From assembly GCF_018982965.1 (NCBI RefSeq), contig NZ_JACBYP010000006.1:1-64000 (forward strand): 64,000 nucleotides of DNA, written 5' to 3'. Below are positions 50,607 to 64,000 of this stretch, piece by piece. Origin of the DNA: Streptomyces mayonensis. Its GTDB lineage: Bacteria > Actinomycetota > Actinomycetes > Streptomycetales > Streptomycetaceae. Each line of letters opens with the position of its first letter. Positions within the stretch are counted from its first letter, which is position 1. The translations under genes and the position numbers were made by a program. The notes below the pieces were generated by a model. The model made no database searches, was not told the DNA's origin, and was given only the letters and a program-made list of their open reading frames with translations.

Positions 50607-50991
50607 CGGGGCGCTCCGCGGGTTCCCGGGGGTCCTGGGCGCCTAAGGGTCCTGGGCCCTCGCCCGGCCTCGCCGGTGGCGGTCGGCGCAAGGCGCCCGG
50701 TGCCCGGTGCCTTCGACGGTGCTCGGCTCTTGGACGGTGCTCGGCGTCGCGGTGAGTGCTCGGCGTTGCGGTGGCCGTCGGCCGGGGCGGTGCCCGGCGT
50801 CGGGGGCCGTGCCCACCCGTCCCGCCCTGCGGGACGACTGCCCACGGCGGGGGCGTGGCGGTCGCCCACGGCGGGGTGGAGCGGGGACGCGGGGCGTGGC
50901 GGCTGCCTGCGGGGTGTGCGTGCCGGGCGTTCCCGGGCCGTCCGGCCTACATTGGTCGTACGTCACCGTCGACGCACGCCCGGAGCGCACC
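50607..50991. other. 385-bp GC-rich spacer
   Basis: No gene supported; several overlapping frames are open only because of base composition. It contains repeated GTGCTCGGC words (around 50705-50765) and G/C-rich low-complexity sequence. The promoter of the glyA-type gene should lie at its right end. Confidence 0.55.
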
Positions 50992-52239
50992 ATGTCGGTC
51001 ACCCACGACGTCCTCGAGGCCGATGCCGATGTCCTGAGCCGCCAGGACCCCGAGCTGGCCGAGATCCTCTTCGCCGAACGCCGCCGGCAGTCGACGACCC
51101 TCCAGCTGATCGCCGCCGAGAACTTCACGTCCCCGGCCGTCCTCGCCGCCCTCGGCTCCCCGCTGGCCAACAAGTACGCCGAGGGCTATCCCGGCGCCCG
51201 GCACCACGGCGGCTGCGAGATCGTGGACGTCGCCGAGCGGCTCGCCGTGGAGCGGGCCCAGGACCTCTTCGGCGCCGAGCACGCCAACGTGCAGTCCCAC
51301 TCCGGCTCCTCCGCCGTGCTGGCGGCGTACGCGGCCCTGCTGCGCCCCGGTGACACCGTGCTCGCCCTCGGCCTGCCCCACGGCGGGCACCTCACCCACG
51401 GCTCGCCCGCCAACTTCTCCGGCCGCTGGTTCGACTTCGTCGGCTACGGCGTCGACGCCGAGACCGGCCTCGTCGACCACGACCAGGTGCGCACCCTGGC
51501 CCGTGCCCGCCGGCCCAAGGCGATCGTGTGCGGCTCCATCGCCTACCCGCGCCACCTCGACTACGCCTTCTTCCGCGAGGTCGCCGACGAGGTGGGCGCC
51601 TACCTCGTCGCGGACGCCGCCCACCCGATCGGCCTCGTCGCCGGGGGAGCGGCGCCCAGCCCGGTGCCGTACGCGGACATCGTCTGCGCGACCACGCACA
51701 AGGTGCTGCGCGGGCCGCGCGGCGGCATGGTGCTGTGCGGGAGCGAACTGGCCGAGCGGGTGGACCGGGCCGTGTTCCCCTTCACGCAGGGCGGGGCGCA
51801 GATGCACACCATCGCCGCCAAGGCCGTCGCGTTCGGAGAGGCGTCGGCCCCGGCCTTCGCCGCGTACGCCCGCCAGGTGGTCGCCAACGCCCGGACCCTG
51901 GCCGCGCGGCTCGCGGACGCAGGCCTGGTGGTGACCACCGGTGGCACCGACACCCACCTGATCACCGCCGACCCCGCCCCGCTCGGCGTCGACGGCCGCA
52001 CCGCGCGGAGCCGGCTGGCCGCCGCCGGGATCGTGCTCGACTGCTGCCCGCTGCCGCACGCGGACGCCCGCGGGCTGCGCCTGGGCACGGCCGCGGTCAC
52101 CACGCAGGGCATGGGGGAGCGGGAGATGGAGGCGGTGGCCGCGCTGCTCACGGGGGTGCTGCGGGGCACCACCGAACCGGGCCCGGCGCGGGACGACGTA
52201 CGCTCGCTGGTCGCGGAGTTCCCGCCGTATCCGGACTGA
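50992..52239 (+). CDS. glyA: Serine hydroxymethyltransferase-type PLP enzyme
   Basis: 415 aa, usual SHMT length. N-terminal L-I-A-A-E-N-F-T-S, N-K-Y-A-E-G-Y-P-G, H-S-G-S-S-A and PLP lysine K237 in T-T-H-K-V-L-R-G-P-R-G-G. Most SHMTs have Thr after the Lys; here it is Val. It interconverts serine and glycine with tetrahydrofolate. ATG 50992. Streptomyces usually has more than one glyA; this is probably the secondary copy (inference), judging from the Val and divergence in the N-terminus. Confidence 0.88.
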   Translation: MSVTHDVLEADADVLSRQDPELAEILFAERRRQSTTLQLIAAENFTSPAVLAALGSPLANKYAEGYPGARHHGGCEIVDVAERLAVERAQDLFGAEHANVQSHSGSSAVLAAYAALLRPGDTVLALGLPHGGHLTHGSPANFSGRWFDFVGYGVDAETGLVDHDQVRTLARARRPKAIVCGSIAYPRHLDYAFFREVADEVGAYLVADAAHPIGLVAGGAAPSPVPYADIVCATTHKVLRGPRGGMVLCGSELAERVDRAVFPFTQGGAQMHTIAAKAVAFGEASAPAFAAYARQVVANARTLAARLADAGLVVTTGGTDTHLITADPAPLGVDGRTARSRLAAAGIVLDCCPLPHADARGLRLGTAAVTTQGMGEREMEAVAALLTGVLRGTTEPGPARDDVRSLVAEFPPYPD

Positions 52240-52391
52240 GACGGGGTAGACGCCCGGCAGATGCACAGCCGCACAGCCACACGTGCAACCATCGTCGCTA
52301 CCCGGAAGTCCTCAACCGTATGCGCGCACCGTCTGCGTGCATCGCTAGGGTGTGGGGCTGAGGATGGCCAGCGAGACCTGTGGGGAAGCCC

Positions 52392-53705
52392 GTGCGTGAA
52401 TACCTGCTGACGCTCTGCATCACGGCCGCGGTGACGTATCTGCTGACAGGGCCGGTACGGAAGTTCGCGATCGTGGCCGGAGCGATGCCGGAGATCCGGG
52501 CACGTGACGTGCACCGGGAACCCACTCCGCGGCTCGGCGGTATCGCCATGTTCTTCGGCCTGTGCGCGGGCCTGCTGGTCGCCGACCACCTCACCAACCT
52601 CAGTGAGGTCTTCGAGACGTCCAACGAGCCCCGCGCACTGCTCTCCGGCGCGGCCCTGATCTGGCTGATCGGCGTCCTGGACGACAAGTTCGAGATCGAC
52701 GCCCTGATCAAGCTGGGCGGCCAGATGATCGCCGCCGGCGTCATGGTGGTGCAGGGGCTGACCATCCTGTGGATCCCGGTGCCGGGCGTCGGCACGGTGG
52801 CGCTCACCCAGTGGCAGGGCACCCTGCTGACGGTGGCGCTGGTCGTCATCACCATCAACGCGGTCAACTTCGTGGACGGTCTCGACGGTCTCGCGGCGGG
52901 CATGGTGTGCATCGCGGCAGCCGCGTTCTTCATGTACTCCTACCGGATCTGGTACTCGTACGGCATCGAGGCGGCAGCGCCCGCCTCGCTGTTCGCGGCC
53001 ATCCTGATGGGCATGTGCCTGGGCTTCCTGCCGCACAACATGCACCCCGCCCGGATCTTCATGGGCGACTCCGGCTCGATGCTGATCGGGCTCGTGCTCG
53101 CGGCCGGCGCCATCTCCGTGACCGGGCAGGTCGACCCGGACCTGATGAACCTGTGGACCGGTTCCGAGCGCAACGCGGTGCACCAGATGGTGCCCGTCTA
53201 CATCCCGCTCGTGATGCCGCTGACCATCATCGCCATCCCGGCCGCCGACCTGGTCCTCGCCATCGTCCGGCGCACCTGGCGCGGCCAGTCGCCGTTCGCC
53301 GCGGACCGGGGGCACCTGCACCACCGGCTCCTCGAGATCGGGCACTCGCACAGCCGCGCGGTGCTGATCATGTACTTCTTCTCGGCGCTGATCGCCTTCG
53401 GCGCGCTCGCCTACTCCGTGAACGCCGCGTCCATGTGGATCGTCCTCGGCGTCGTCGCCCTCAGCGCCATCGGCCTGGTGCTGCTCCTGCTGCCGCGCTT
53501 CACGCCGCGCGCCCCGCGCTGGGCCGAGTCGTTCGTGCCGCCCCGCTACCGGCGCCGCCGCAGGACGGCCCGGACCGGGGTCCGGGAGCCGGCCGCGGGC
53601 GCGCAGGAGGCGGACGGAGACGCCGAGGAGCGGGTGCCGGTGGCCGCGGGGGTCTCGGGAGTCAACGGGGCGACGGCCGTCGGACCCCGTTCGCGCACAA
53701 GGTAA
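52392..53705 (+). CDS. WecA/Rfe-like undecaprenyl-phosphate sugar-1-phosphate transferase
   Basis: 437 aa from GTG 52392 (GTG 52380 possible). It has about 10-11 membrane segments with the polyprenyl-phosphate transferase motifs D-D-K-F-E (Mg2+ binding), N-A-V-N-F-V-D-G-L-D-G-L and F-M-G-D-S-G-S-M. A basic H-L-H-H-R-L loop follows. It should link GlcNAc-1-P or a similar sugar phosphate to undecaprenyl phosphate as the first step of a wall polymer. A charged C-terminal tail of ~60 residues is not part of the core. It is followed by the atp operon. Confidence 0.92.
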   Translation: MREYLLTLCITAAVTYLLTGPVRKFAIVAGAMPEIRARDVHREPTPRLGGIAMFFGLCAGLLVADHLTNLSEVFETSNEPRALLSGAALIWLIGVLDDKFEIDALIKLGGQMIAAGVMVVQGLTILWIPVPGVGTVALTQWQGTLLTVALVVITINAVNFVDGLDGLAAGMVCIAAAAFFMYSYRIWYSYGIEAAAPASLFAAILMGMCLGFLPHNMHPARIFMGDSGSMLIGLVLAAGAISVTGQVDPDLMNLWTGSERNAVHQMVPVYIPLVMPLTIIAIPAADLVLAIVRRTWRGQSPFAADRGHLHHRLLEIGHSHSRAVLIMYFFSALIAFGALAYSVNAASMWIVLGVVALSAIGLVLLLLPRFTPRAPRWAESFVPPRYRRRRRTARTGVREPAAGAQEADGDAEERVPVAAGVSGVNGATAVGPRSRTR

Positions 53706-53992
53706 GAATCTGACTAGAGCATTGCCAAGTCGTGGGGGAACGAACTCCCCCAATACCAGACAAGTGGGTGCAGTAATTGCTCAGGCGCGCACTGTCACTC
53801 TCATGTGTGACGGCCAGCACACCCACAGGTAAAGGTCTCATCAAATAGTTTGTGATACGGTTCACGAGTATCCCGGGGGCCGCTGAAGGACCGTACTGCG
53901 ACGGTCTCTTGGCGTGAGGACCTCACTCGGCCCGGGACTACGCTCGTCCATGACGACACCTACCCCCTGTGTGTGAAAGCGGAGTTGCCGCC
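53706..53992 (+). promoter_or_regulatory. Promoter region of the atp operon
   Basis: A 287-bp spacer. A comparatively A/T-rich stretch at 53838-53870 (AAATAGTTTGTGATACGG) is the best place for a promoter, but I cannot fix its boxes. No gene is present. Confidence 0.5.
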
Positions 53993-54427
53993 ATGCCGTC
54001 CAATGACGCCCGGACCCTGCTTCAGGCTGCCGTGCCCACGGCCGCCGTCGGCGCTGTCGCCGCCGTGATCAGTGCCGTGGTCGCGGGTGGCAAGGGGGCG
54101 TTGGGTGCTGTCGTCGCGACGCTGGTGGCGATGCTTTTCATGGGGATCGGTCTCTATGTCCTGCAGCGCACCGCCAAATCGCTTCCGCACCTTTTCCAGG
54201 CGATGGGCCTGATGCTCTACGCGGCGCAGATCCTGCTGCTGTTCGTCTTCCTCGCCGCGTTCAAGAACACGACGCTGTTCAACCCCCGGTCCTTCGCGAT
54301 CACTTTGGTCGTCGTCACGCTCGCGTGGATCGCCGCGCAGACGCGGGCGCACATGAAGGCCAAGATTCTCTACGTCGAACCCGAGTCGTCGAGCGAGAAG
54401 CCCGAGAAGACGGGCCACTCGTCGTGA
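53993..54427 (+). CDS. atpI: ATP synthase protein I
   Basis: 144 aa with four membrane segments and a charged C-terminus, starting M-P-S-N-D-A-R-T. ATG 53993 has GCGGAG upstream. It is the small hydrophobic first gene of bacterial atp operons, implicated in c-ring assembly or Mg2+ uptake in other bacteria. It lies 225 bp upstream of atpB. Confidence 0.88.
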   Translation: MPSNDARTLLQAAVPTAAVGAVAAVISAVVAGGKGALGAVVATLVAMLFMGIGLYVLQRTAKSLPHLFQAMGLMLYAAQILLLFVFLAAFKNTTLFNPRSFAITLVVVTLAWIAAQTRAHMKAKILYVEPESSSEKPEKTGHSS

Positions 54428-54652
54428 GGGGTAGGGCCGGGATAAAGAGGCATGTGAAGTCCTGCTATCGTCCGGTGCCAACTGCGGCATCGCGGGCGCG
54501 GGCATCCGAGCCGACGCCTGCACGAGCGCGAGGCAAGATGCCCCACAGCCGCCCCCACATCCGTAACACCAGTCCCGTGCCGAACTGCGGCCCCGCGCCG
54601 CGCCGACACAACGAGGTTGCCGTACCCATGCGCCACGATGAAGGAGCCCGCG

Positions 54653-55477
54653 GTGAGTGCTGACCCGACGCAGGTGCTCGCCTTCGAGACCGACTGCCAC
54701 ATTTTCGACGGGTGTGGCTTCCCGGCTCCCGGCCTGCACTCGTTCCTCTTCGAGCCGCTCTGGGGCAACGCAGACGGCAACGGCCTGTACTTCAACAAGC
54801 CGATGCTGCTGGCTCTGCTCGGTTCGTTCATCATCGTGGGCTTCTTCTGGGCCGCCTTCAACAAGCCGAAGGTCGTCCCGGGCAAGCTCCAGATGGTCGC
54901 CGAGTCCGGCTACGACTTCATCCGCCGCGGCGTGGTCTACGAGACGATCGGCAAGAAGGAAGGCGAGAAGTACGTCCCGCTCGTCGTGACGCTCTTCTTC
55001 TTCGTCTGGATGATGAACCTCTGGTCGATCATCCCGGTCGCCCAGTTCCCGGTCACCTCGATCATCGCCTACCCGATGGTCCTGGCCCTGATCGTCTACG
55101 TCCTGTGGGTCTCGCTCACCTTCAAGCGCCACGGCTTCGTCGGCTTCTTCAAGAACGTCACCGGCTACGACAAGTCCCTCGGCGCGGTCCTGCCGCTGTC
55201 GATGACCATCGAGTTCTTCTCGAACCTGCTGGTCCGCCCCTTCACGCACGCCGTCCGGCTCTTCGCCAACATGTTCGCCGGCCACACGCTGCTGCTGCTC
55301 TTCACGATCGCCAGCTGGTACCTGCTGAACGGCATCGGCTTCGCCTACGCGGGCGTCTCGTTCGTGATGACGCTCATCATGACGGCCTTCGAGCTCTTCA
55401 TCCAGGCCGTGCAGGCGTACGTGTTCGTTCTGCTGACCTGCACCTACATCCAGGGCGCGCTCGCCGAGAACCACTGA
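54653..55477 (+). CDS. atpB: F0 ATP synthase subunit a
   Basis: 274 aa from GTG 54653 with AAGGAG upstream. Multi-pass membrane protein; the conserved Arg needed for proton transfer lies in R-P-F-T-H-A-V-R-L-F-A-N-M-F-A-G-H, and E-L-F-I-Q-A-V-Q-A-Y-V-F-V-L-L near the C-terminus is typical. It forms the proton half-channels against the c-ring. Confidence 0.96.
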   Translation: MSADPTQVLAFETDCHIFDGCGFPAPGLHSFLFEPLWGNADGNGLYFNKPMLLALLGSFIIVGFFWAAFNKPKVVPGKLQMVAESGYDFIRRGVVYETIGKKEGEKYVPLVVTLFFFVWMMNLWSIIPVAQFPVTSIIAYPMVLALIVYVLWVSLTFKRHGFVGFFKNVTGYDKSLGAVLPLSMTIEFFSNLLVRPFTHAVRLFANMFAGHTLLLLFTIASWYLLNGIGFAYAGVSFVMTLIMTAFELFIQAVQAYVFVLLTCTYIQGALAENH

Positions 55478-55534
55478 GTCCCCGCCCGGCCTCACCCCCC
55501 AGCCGTCCGGTGGCCAACCCCCACCGGTCCGTAA

Positions 55535-55777
<243 letters not shown>

Positions 55778-55819
55778 GACGAAGACCGACGACCGACCCT
55801 TTCGACGAAAGGCATTGAT

Positions 55820-56380
55820 GTGACTTCCGCCCTGGTTTTCCTGGCGGCTGAGGGTGAGAAGGAGAACCCCCTCATCCCGCCGTGGCCGGAGCTCGTCATC
55901 GGCCTGATCGCCTTCGTCATCGTCTTCGGCTTCCTCGCCAAGAAGCTCCTCCCGAACATCAACAAGGTTCTGGAAGAGCGCCGCGAGGCCATCGAGGGCG
56001 GTATCGAGAAGGCCGAGGCCGCGCAGACCGAGGCCCAGAGCGTCCTCGAGCAGTACAAGGCGCAGCTCGCCGAGGCCCGGCACGAGGCCGCGCGCCTGCG
56101 TCAGGAGGCGCAGGAACAGGGCGCCACGCTCATCGCCGAGATGCGCGCGGAAGGCCAGCGGCAGCGTGAGGAGATCATCGCCGCCGGTCACGCCCAGATC
56201 CAGGCCGACCGCAAGGCCGCAGCGTCCGCGCTGCGCCAGGACGTCGGACAGCTGGCCACTCAGCTGGCCGGCAAGCTGGTCGGGGAGTCCCTCGAGGACC
56301 ACGCCCGCCAGAGCCGTGTGATCGACCGCTTCCTGGACGAGCTGGACGACAAGGCGACGACGGCAGAGGCAACCCGATGA
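55820..56380 (+). CDS. atpF: F0 ATP synthase subunit b
   Basis: 186 aa from GTG 55820. One N-terminal membrane segment (~25-45) is followed by a long coiled-coil (E-E-R-R-E-A-I-E-G-G-I-E-K-A-E-A-A-Q-T), the peripheral stalk. Its stop overlaps the atpH start (ATGA). Confidence 0.95.
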   Translation: MTSALVFLAAEGEKENPLIPPWPELVIGLIAFVIVFGFLAKKLLPNINKVLEERREAIEGGIEKAEAAQTEAQSVLEQYKAQLAEARHEAARLRQEAQEQGATLIAEMRAEGQRQREEIIAAGHAQIQADRKAAASALRQDVGQLATQLAGKLVGESLEDHARQSRVIDRFLDELDDKATTAEATR

Positions 56381-57201
56381 GTGGGATGCACGGAGCGAGC
56401 CGCGAGGCTCTTGCCGCCGCACGCGAGCGTCTCGACGCGCTGACGGACTCCACGTCCGTGGACGCCGGCTCGCTCGCCGACGAGCTGGCCGCCGTCACCG
56501 CGCTGCTCGACCGCGAGGTGTCGCTGCGTCGGGTCCTCACCGACCCGGCGCAGTCCGGCGAGGCCAAGGCCGAGCTCGCCCAGCGCCTCCTCGGCACCCA
56601 GGTCAGCGGCACCGCCGCCGACGTGGTGGCCGGCCTGGTGCGCACCCGCTGGTCGCAGTCGCGCGACCTCGTGGACGCACTGGAGGAGCTGGCGAACACC
56701 GCCGACCTCACCGCCGCCCAGAAGCGGGGCCGGCTCGACAGCGTCGAGGACGAGCTGTTCCGGTTCGGCCGGATCGTCTCCTCGAACACCGAGCTGCGCG
56801 CCGCGCTGACCAACCGGTCGGCCACCGCGGCGGCCAAGGGCGAGCTGCTGCGCGGCCTGCTCGGCGGCCGTGCGGAGCGGACCACCGAGCGGCTGGTGAC
56901 GCGCCTTGTCACCGCGCCGCGGGGACGTAGCCTGGAGTCGGGACTCGAATCCCTGTCCAAGCTCGCCGCCGAGCGGCGGGACCGGATGGTCGCCGTCGTC
57001 ACCTCGGCGGTGCCGCTCAGCGACACGCAGAAGCAGCGCCTCGGCGCGGCCCTCGCGAAGGTCTACGGCCGGCCGATGCACCTCAACCTCGACGTCGACC
57101 CCGAGGTCGTCGGCGGGATCCGGGTGCAGGTCGGTGACGAGGTCATCAACGGCTCCATCGCGGACCGCCTGGAGGACGCCGGCCGCCGGCTGGCGAGCTG
57201 A
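56377..57201 (+). CDS. atpH: F1 ATP synthase subunit delta
   Basis: 274 aa, longer than the ~180 aa typical delta, as is usual in actinobacteria. The C-terminal part V-V-G-G-I-R-V-Q-V-G-D-E-V-I-N-G-S is the conserved delta/OSCP signature. The N-terminal helical bundle binds alpha. Coupled to atpF. A 177-bp gap precedes atpA. Confidence 0.94.
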   Translation: MSGMHGASREALAAARERLDALTDSTSVDAGSLADELAAVTALLDREVSLRRVLTDPAQSGEAKAELAQRLLGTQVSGTAADVVAGLVRTRWSQSRDLVDALEELANTADLTAAQKRGRLDSVEDELFRFGRIVSSNTELRAALTNRSATAAAKGELLRGLLGGRAERTTERLVTRLVTAPRGRSLESGLESLSKLAAERRDRMVAVVTSAVPLSDTQKQRLGAALAKVYGRPMHLNLDVDPEVVGGIRVQVGDEVINGSIADRLEDAGRRLAS

Positions 57202-57378
57202 CGCCCCGCGACAAGAGCCAGCGACAAGAGCAGCGAAAACAGCACAGCAAGCAGTACGTACTTACGACGGCCCTGGTTGGGCCGTGCAGAGGATTCACCT
57301 CTTACTGGGGGGAGTCCCGAAACGTGGAATACCCCCCAAGTGAAACTTCGGGCCCAACAAGGAGAGCAGGGAACTCAG

Positions 57379-58968
57379 ATGGCGGAGCTCACGATCCGGC
57401 CGGAGGAGATCCGGGACGCGCTGGAGAACTTCGTCCAGTCGTACAAGCCGGACGCGGCCTCGCGCGAGGAGGTCGGTACGGTCACCCTGGCCGGTGACGG
57501 CATCGCGAAGGTCGAGGGTCTGCCCTCGGCCATGGCCAACGAGCTGCTGAAGTTCGAGGACGGCACCCTCGGCCTCGCCCTCAACCTCGAGGAGCGCGAG
57601 ATCGGTGCCATCGTCCTCGGTGAGTTCAGCGGCATCGAGGAGGGCCAGCCGGTCAGCCGTACCGGCGAGGTCCTGTCGGTCGCCGTGGGCGAGGGCTACC
57701 TCGGCCGCGTCGTCGACCCCCTCGGCAACCCGATCGACGGCCTCGGCGAGATCGAGACCGAGGGCCGCCGTGCCCTCGAACTGCAGGCCCCCACGGTCAT
57801 GCAGCGCAAGTCGGTGCACGAGCCGATGGAGACGGGCTACAAGGCCGTCGACGCCATGACCCCGATCGGCCGCGGTCAGCGCCAGCTGGTCATCGGCGAC
57901 CGCCAGACCGGCAAGACCGCCCTGGCCGTCGACACGATCATCAACCAGCGCGACAACTGGCGCACCGGCGACCCGAACAAGCAGGTCCGCTGCATCTACG
58001 TCGCCATCGGCCAGAAGGGCTCCACCATCGCGTCCGTGCGCGGCGCGCTGGAGGAGAACGGCGCGCTGGAGTACACGACCATCGTGGCCGCCCCCGCGTC
58101 CGACCCGGCCGGCTTCAAGTACCTGGCGCCGTACACCGGCTCGGCCATCGGCCAGCAGTGGATGTACGAGGGCAAGCACGTCCTGATCATCTTCGACGAC
58201 CTGTCGAAGCAGGCCGACGCCTACCGCGCCGTGTCGCTGCTGCTGCGCCGCCCGCCGGGCCGCGAGGCCTACCCGGGCGACGTCTTCTACCTGCACTCCC
58301 GTCTGCTGGAGCGCTGCGCCAAGCTCTCCGACGCCGAGGGCGCCGGTTCGATGACCGGTCTGCCGATCGTCGAGACCAAGGCCAACGACGTCTCGGCGTT
58401 CATCCCGACCAACGTCATCTCCATCACCGACGGCCAGTGCTTCCTGGAGTCCGACCTGTTCAACGCCGGTCAGCGCCCGGCCCTGAACGTCGGTATCTCG
58501 GTCTCCCGCGTCGGTGGCTCCGCCCAGCACAAGGCGATGCGCCAGGTCTCCGGCCGACTGCGCGTGGACCTCGCCCAGTACCGCGAGCTGGAGGCGTTCG
58601 CCGCCTTCGGTTCCGACCTGGACGCGGCCTCGAAGGCGCAGCTGGAGCGCGGTCAGCGCATGGTCGAGCTGCTGAAGCAGAACCAGTACGAGCCGATGGC
58701 CACCGAGGACCAGGTCGTCTCCGTCTGGGCCGGTACCAACGGCAAGATGGACGAGGTGCCGGTCGCCGACATCAGCCGCTTCGAGAAGGAGCTGCTCGAG
58801 TACCTGCACCGCCAGGAGCAGGGCCTGATGACCTCCATCAAGGAGGGCGCCAAGATGTCGAACGACACCATCCAGGCCATCGACGACGCCGTCGCCGCGT
58901 TCAAGAAGCAGTTCGAGACCTCGGACGGCAAGCTGCTCGGCGAGGACGCCCCGTCCGCCGCCAAGTGA
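57379..58968 (+). CDS. atpA: F1 ATP synthase subunit alpha
   Basis: 529 aa. Nucleotide-binding P-loop G-D-R-Q-T-G-K179-T; other landmarks [10 protein letters not shown] and [11 protein letters not shown] 57379 was selected over upstream in-frame codons because GAGAGCAGGG precedes it and alpha subunits start M-A-E-L-T-I-R-P. Confidence 0.97.
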   Translation: MAELTIRPEEIRDALENFVQSYKPDAASREEVGTVTLAGDGIAKVEGLPSAMANELLKFEDGTLGLALNLEEREIGAIVLGEFSGIEEGQPVSRTGEVLSVAVGEGYLGRVVDPLGNPIDGLGEIETEGRRALELQAPTVMQRKSVHEPMETGYKAVDAMTPIGRGQRQLVIGDRQTGKTALAVDTIINQRDNWRTGDPNKQVRCIYVAIGQKGSTIASVRGALEENGALEYTTIVAAPASDPAGFKYLAPYTGSAIGQQWMYEGKHVLIIFDDLSKQADAYRAVSLLLRRPPGREAYPGDVFYLHSRLLERCAKLSDAEGAGSMTGLPIVETKANDVSAFIPTNVISITDGQCFLESDLFNAGQRPALNVGISVSRVGGSAQHKAMRQVSGRLRVDLAQYRELEAFAAFGSDLDAASKAQLERGQRMVELLKQNQYEPMATEDQVVSVWAGTNGKMDEVPVADISRFEKELLEYLHRQEQGLMTSIKEGAKMSNDTIQAIDDAVAAFKKQFETSDGKLLGEDAPSAAK

Positions 58969-58989
58969 CGTAAGGAAGGGACCTGACTC

Positions 58990-61343
<2,354 letters not shown>

Positions 61344-61376
61344 GCCGCGGCTCGCGGTGAGCCCACGGCTCACACC

Positions 61377-61405
61377 GGAGGGGACGGGCGCGTCCCGTCC
61401 CCTCC
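61377..61405 (+). other. Hairpin between atpD and atpC
   Basis: A 12-bp perfect stem, GGAGGGGACGGG (61377-61388) with complement 61394-61405 and a 5-nt loop, sits in the atpD-atpC spacer. It may attenuate or process the transcript so that epsilon is made at lower level; no T-run follows. Confidence 0.65.
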
Positions 61406-61471
61406 GACACGCCCCTTAGACTTGTAACCAACACCCGGCTCTCCCGCCGGGTGGTGACCCGAGGAGCCACC

Positions 61472-61846
61472 TTGGCTGCTGATCTGCACGTCGCGCTGGT
61501 CGCGGCCGACCGAGAGGTCTGGTCCGGCGAGGCCACTCTGGTCGTCGCGCGCACCACGTCCGGCGACATCGGCGTCATGCCCGGTCACCAGCCGCTGCTC
61601 GGTGTGCTGGAGTCGGGCCCGGTGACCATTCGTACGAGTGACGGTGGGACGGTCGTCGCCGCCGTGCACGGCGGTTTCATCTCGTTCGCCGACAACAAGC
61701 TGTCGCTGCTGGCCGAGATCGCCGAGCTGTCGGACGAGATCGACGTCCAGCGGGCGGAGCGGGAGCTCGAGCGCGCGAAGGCGGAGGGCGACGCCCACGC
61801 CGAGCGCCGTGCGGACGTCCGACTGCGCGCGGCGGCGGGACGCTGA
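61472..61846 (+). CDS. atpC: F1 ATP synthase subunit epsilon
   Basis: 124 aa from TTG 61472 with GAGGAG upstream. N-terminal beta barrel (L-H-V-A-L-V-A-A-D-R-E-V-W-S-G-E-A, G-D-I-G-V-M-P-G-H-Q-P-L-L) and a C-terminal pair of short helices (V-Q-R-A-E-R-E-L-E-R-A-K). It links rotor to c-ring and regulates hydrolysis. Last gene of the operon. Confidence 0.96.
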   Translation: MAADLHVALVAADREVWSGEATLVVARTTSGDIGVMPGHQPLLGVLESGPVTIRTSDGGTVVAAVHGGFISFADNKLSLLAEIAELSDEIDVQRAERELERAKAEGDAHAERRADVRLRAAAGR

Positions 61847-61990
61847 TCCACAGCACAGTGCGATAGCGTCCTCCTGTGTGACGTCACTCAGCCGCGGCTG
61901 GGACCGGAGTGATCCGGACCCGGCCGCGGCTGAGGCAGATCCGGGTGGTTTTTCCGTTCCGTTACCTAGGAGACGAGGAGGTCGGTGTCG

Positions 61991-62437
61991 ATGGCCCTCG
62001 CTCTGACTGTGTGCGGAATCGTTGTCGCCCTGGTGGTGATCGGGCTCTTCGTCTTCGGTCTGCGCCGCCGGCTGATCCAGCGTTCCGGCGGCACCTTCGA
62101 CTGCTCCCTGCGCTGGGACGCCCCCAAGGAGGCCGACAGCGGCGGCAAGGGCTGGTCCTACGGGGTGGCCCGCTACAGCGGCGACCGGGTCGAGTGGTAC
62201 CGCGTCTTCTCCTACTCCCCGCGCCCGCGCCGGGTGCTGGAACGCTCCGCCATCGAGGTGGCCGGCCGCCGGGTGCCGGACGGGGAGGAGGAGCTGGCGC
62301 TGCTCTCCGACGCCGTGGTCCTGACCTGTCTGCACCGCGGCACCCGGCTGGAACTGGCGATGAGCGAAGACGCCTTGACCGGGTTCCTCGCCTGGCTGGA
62401 GGCGGCCCCGCCCGGCCAGCGCGTGAACGTGGCCTGA
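61991..62437 (+). CDS. DUF2550 family membrane-anchored protein
   Basis: 148 aa from ATG 61991 (GAGGAGG 9 bp upstream; GTG 61985 is too close to it). One N-terminal membrane segment (~3-25), then R-R-R-L-I-Q-R-S-G-G-T-F-D-C-S-L-R and R-Y-x-x-D-x-V-E-W-Y-R. It is regularly found downstream of atpC in actinobacteria. Function unknown. Confidence 0.85.
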   Translation: MALALTVCGIVVALVVIGLFVFGLRRRLIQRSGGTFDCSLRWDAPKEADSGGKGWSYGVARYSGDRVEWYRVFSYSPRPRRVLERSAIEVAGRRVPDGEEELALLSDAVVLTCLHRGTRLELAMSEDALTGFLAWLEAAPPGQRVNVA

Positions 62438-62516
62438 CCCGGCCGGGGCTCGGCACGCGGCGGGAGGGCGCCCGGCGCCGCCCCGCCTGCCCGCGGGCTG
62501 ACTGCCGACGACGGCC

Positions 62517-62549
62517 GAAGCGCCCCCGGACGACGTCCGGGGGCGCTTC
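62517..62549. terminator. Bidirectional terminator between convergent genes
   Basis: A 15-bp perfect stem, GAAGCGCCCCCGGAC with its complement, and a 3-nt loop between the DUF2550 gene and the chitinase stop. Confidence 0.88.
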
Positions 62550-62591
62550 TGTGGGGGGTGGCGGTGACGGGCCGGCGGCTGCGGCCGACTG

Positions 62592-64000
<1,409 letters not shown>

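Noticed and set aside
50676..51353. Arg/Gly-rich frame upstream of the glyA-type gene
   Set aside because: Low-complexity translation without family resemblance that overlaps the start of the SHMT gene in another frame.

Overview
The window is chromosomal DNA of a Streptomyces. It has very high G+C with third-position bias, GTG/TTG starts, many overlapping stop/start codons, rare TTA codons, XRE/DUF397 regulator pairs and a spore-pigment (whiE) locus at the left edge. Gene order on both sides of the mobile element resembles, from memory, the S. coelicolor SCO5320-SCO5376 interval.

Layout. (1) 149-3585: two divergent genes at the edge of the whiE spore-pigment cluster; the hydroxylase carries a collagen-like Gly/Pro-rich insert. 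(2) 3819-4739: an exported D-Ala-D-Ala carboxypeptidase-like protein. (3) 4894-12893: a compact catabolic island. A leftward operon (MaoC hydratase, CaiB/BaiF CoA-transferase, acyl-CoA dehydrogenase, MmgE/PrpD protein), a FadR-type regulator and a rightward pair (MFS transporter, CitE-like lyase) fit C5-dicarboxylate (itaconate/mesaconate/methylsuccinate type) breakdown. A nearly identical operator lies in front of both operons. (4) 12945-19976: accessory genes, including a HAD hydrolase, an XRE/DUF397/HATPase trio, a protein with a possible QxK nuclease core, a PIN-toxin remnant, a Tat-exported hydrolase and a double GNAT.

(5) 20111-35298: an integrative and conjugative element (AICE) of about 15.1 kb, bounded by 45-bp perfect repeats. 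It sits in the 3' end of a tRNA-Arg(CCG) gene that is intact on the right and truncated on the left. Its backbone, on the right side, is a GntR regulator, small transfer genes, an FtsK-type translocase, a RepSA-like initiator, excisionase and tyrosine integrase. Its cargo, on the left side, is an APH-like kinase, a TPR regulator, three small genes and a lower-G+C STAND-like NTPase. At least four element genes contain TTA codons, so element functions may depend on the bldA tRNA.

(6) 35506-64000: conserved core. It runs response regulator, a degenerate ArgRS-like protein, lysA, hom, thrC, thrB, rho, an LCP protein, rpmE, prfA, prmC, a Sua5/YrdC protein, an LMW-PTP-like protein lacking its nucleophilic Cys, a glyA-type gene, a WecA-like transferase, the complete atpIBEFHAGDC operon, a DUF2550 protein and, at the right edge, a GH18 chitinase cut by the window.

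Most promising unfamiliar material: the candidate C5-dicarboxylate island with its paired operator; the QxK nuclease-like gene with TTA as fourth codon; the STAND-like NTPase and tandem small-gene cargo of the AICE; the large palindromes around the AICE regulator; and the duplicated tRNA terminator at the attachment sites.
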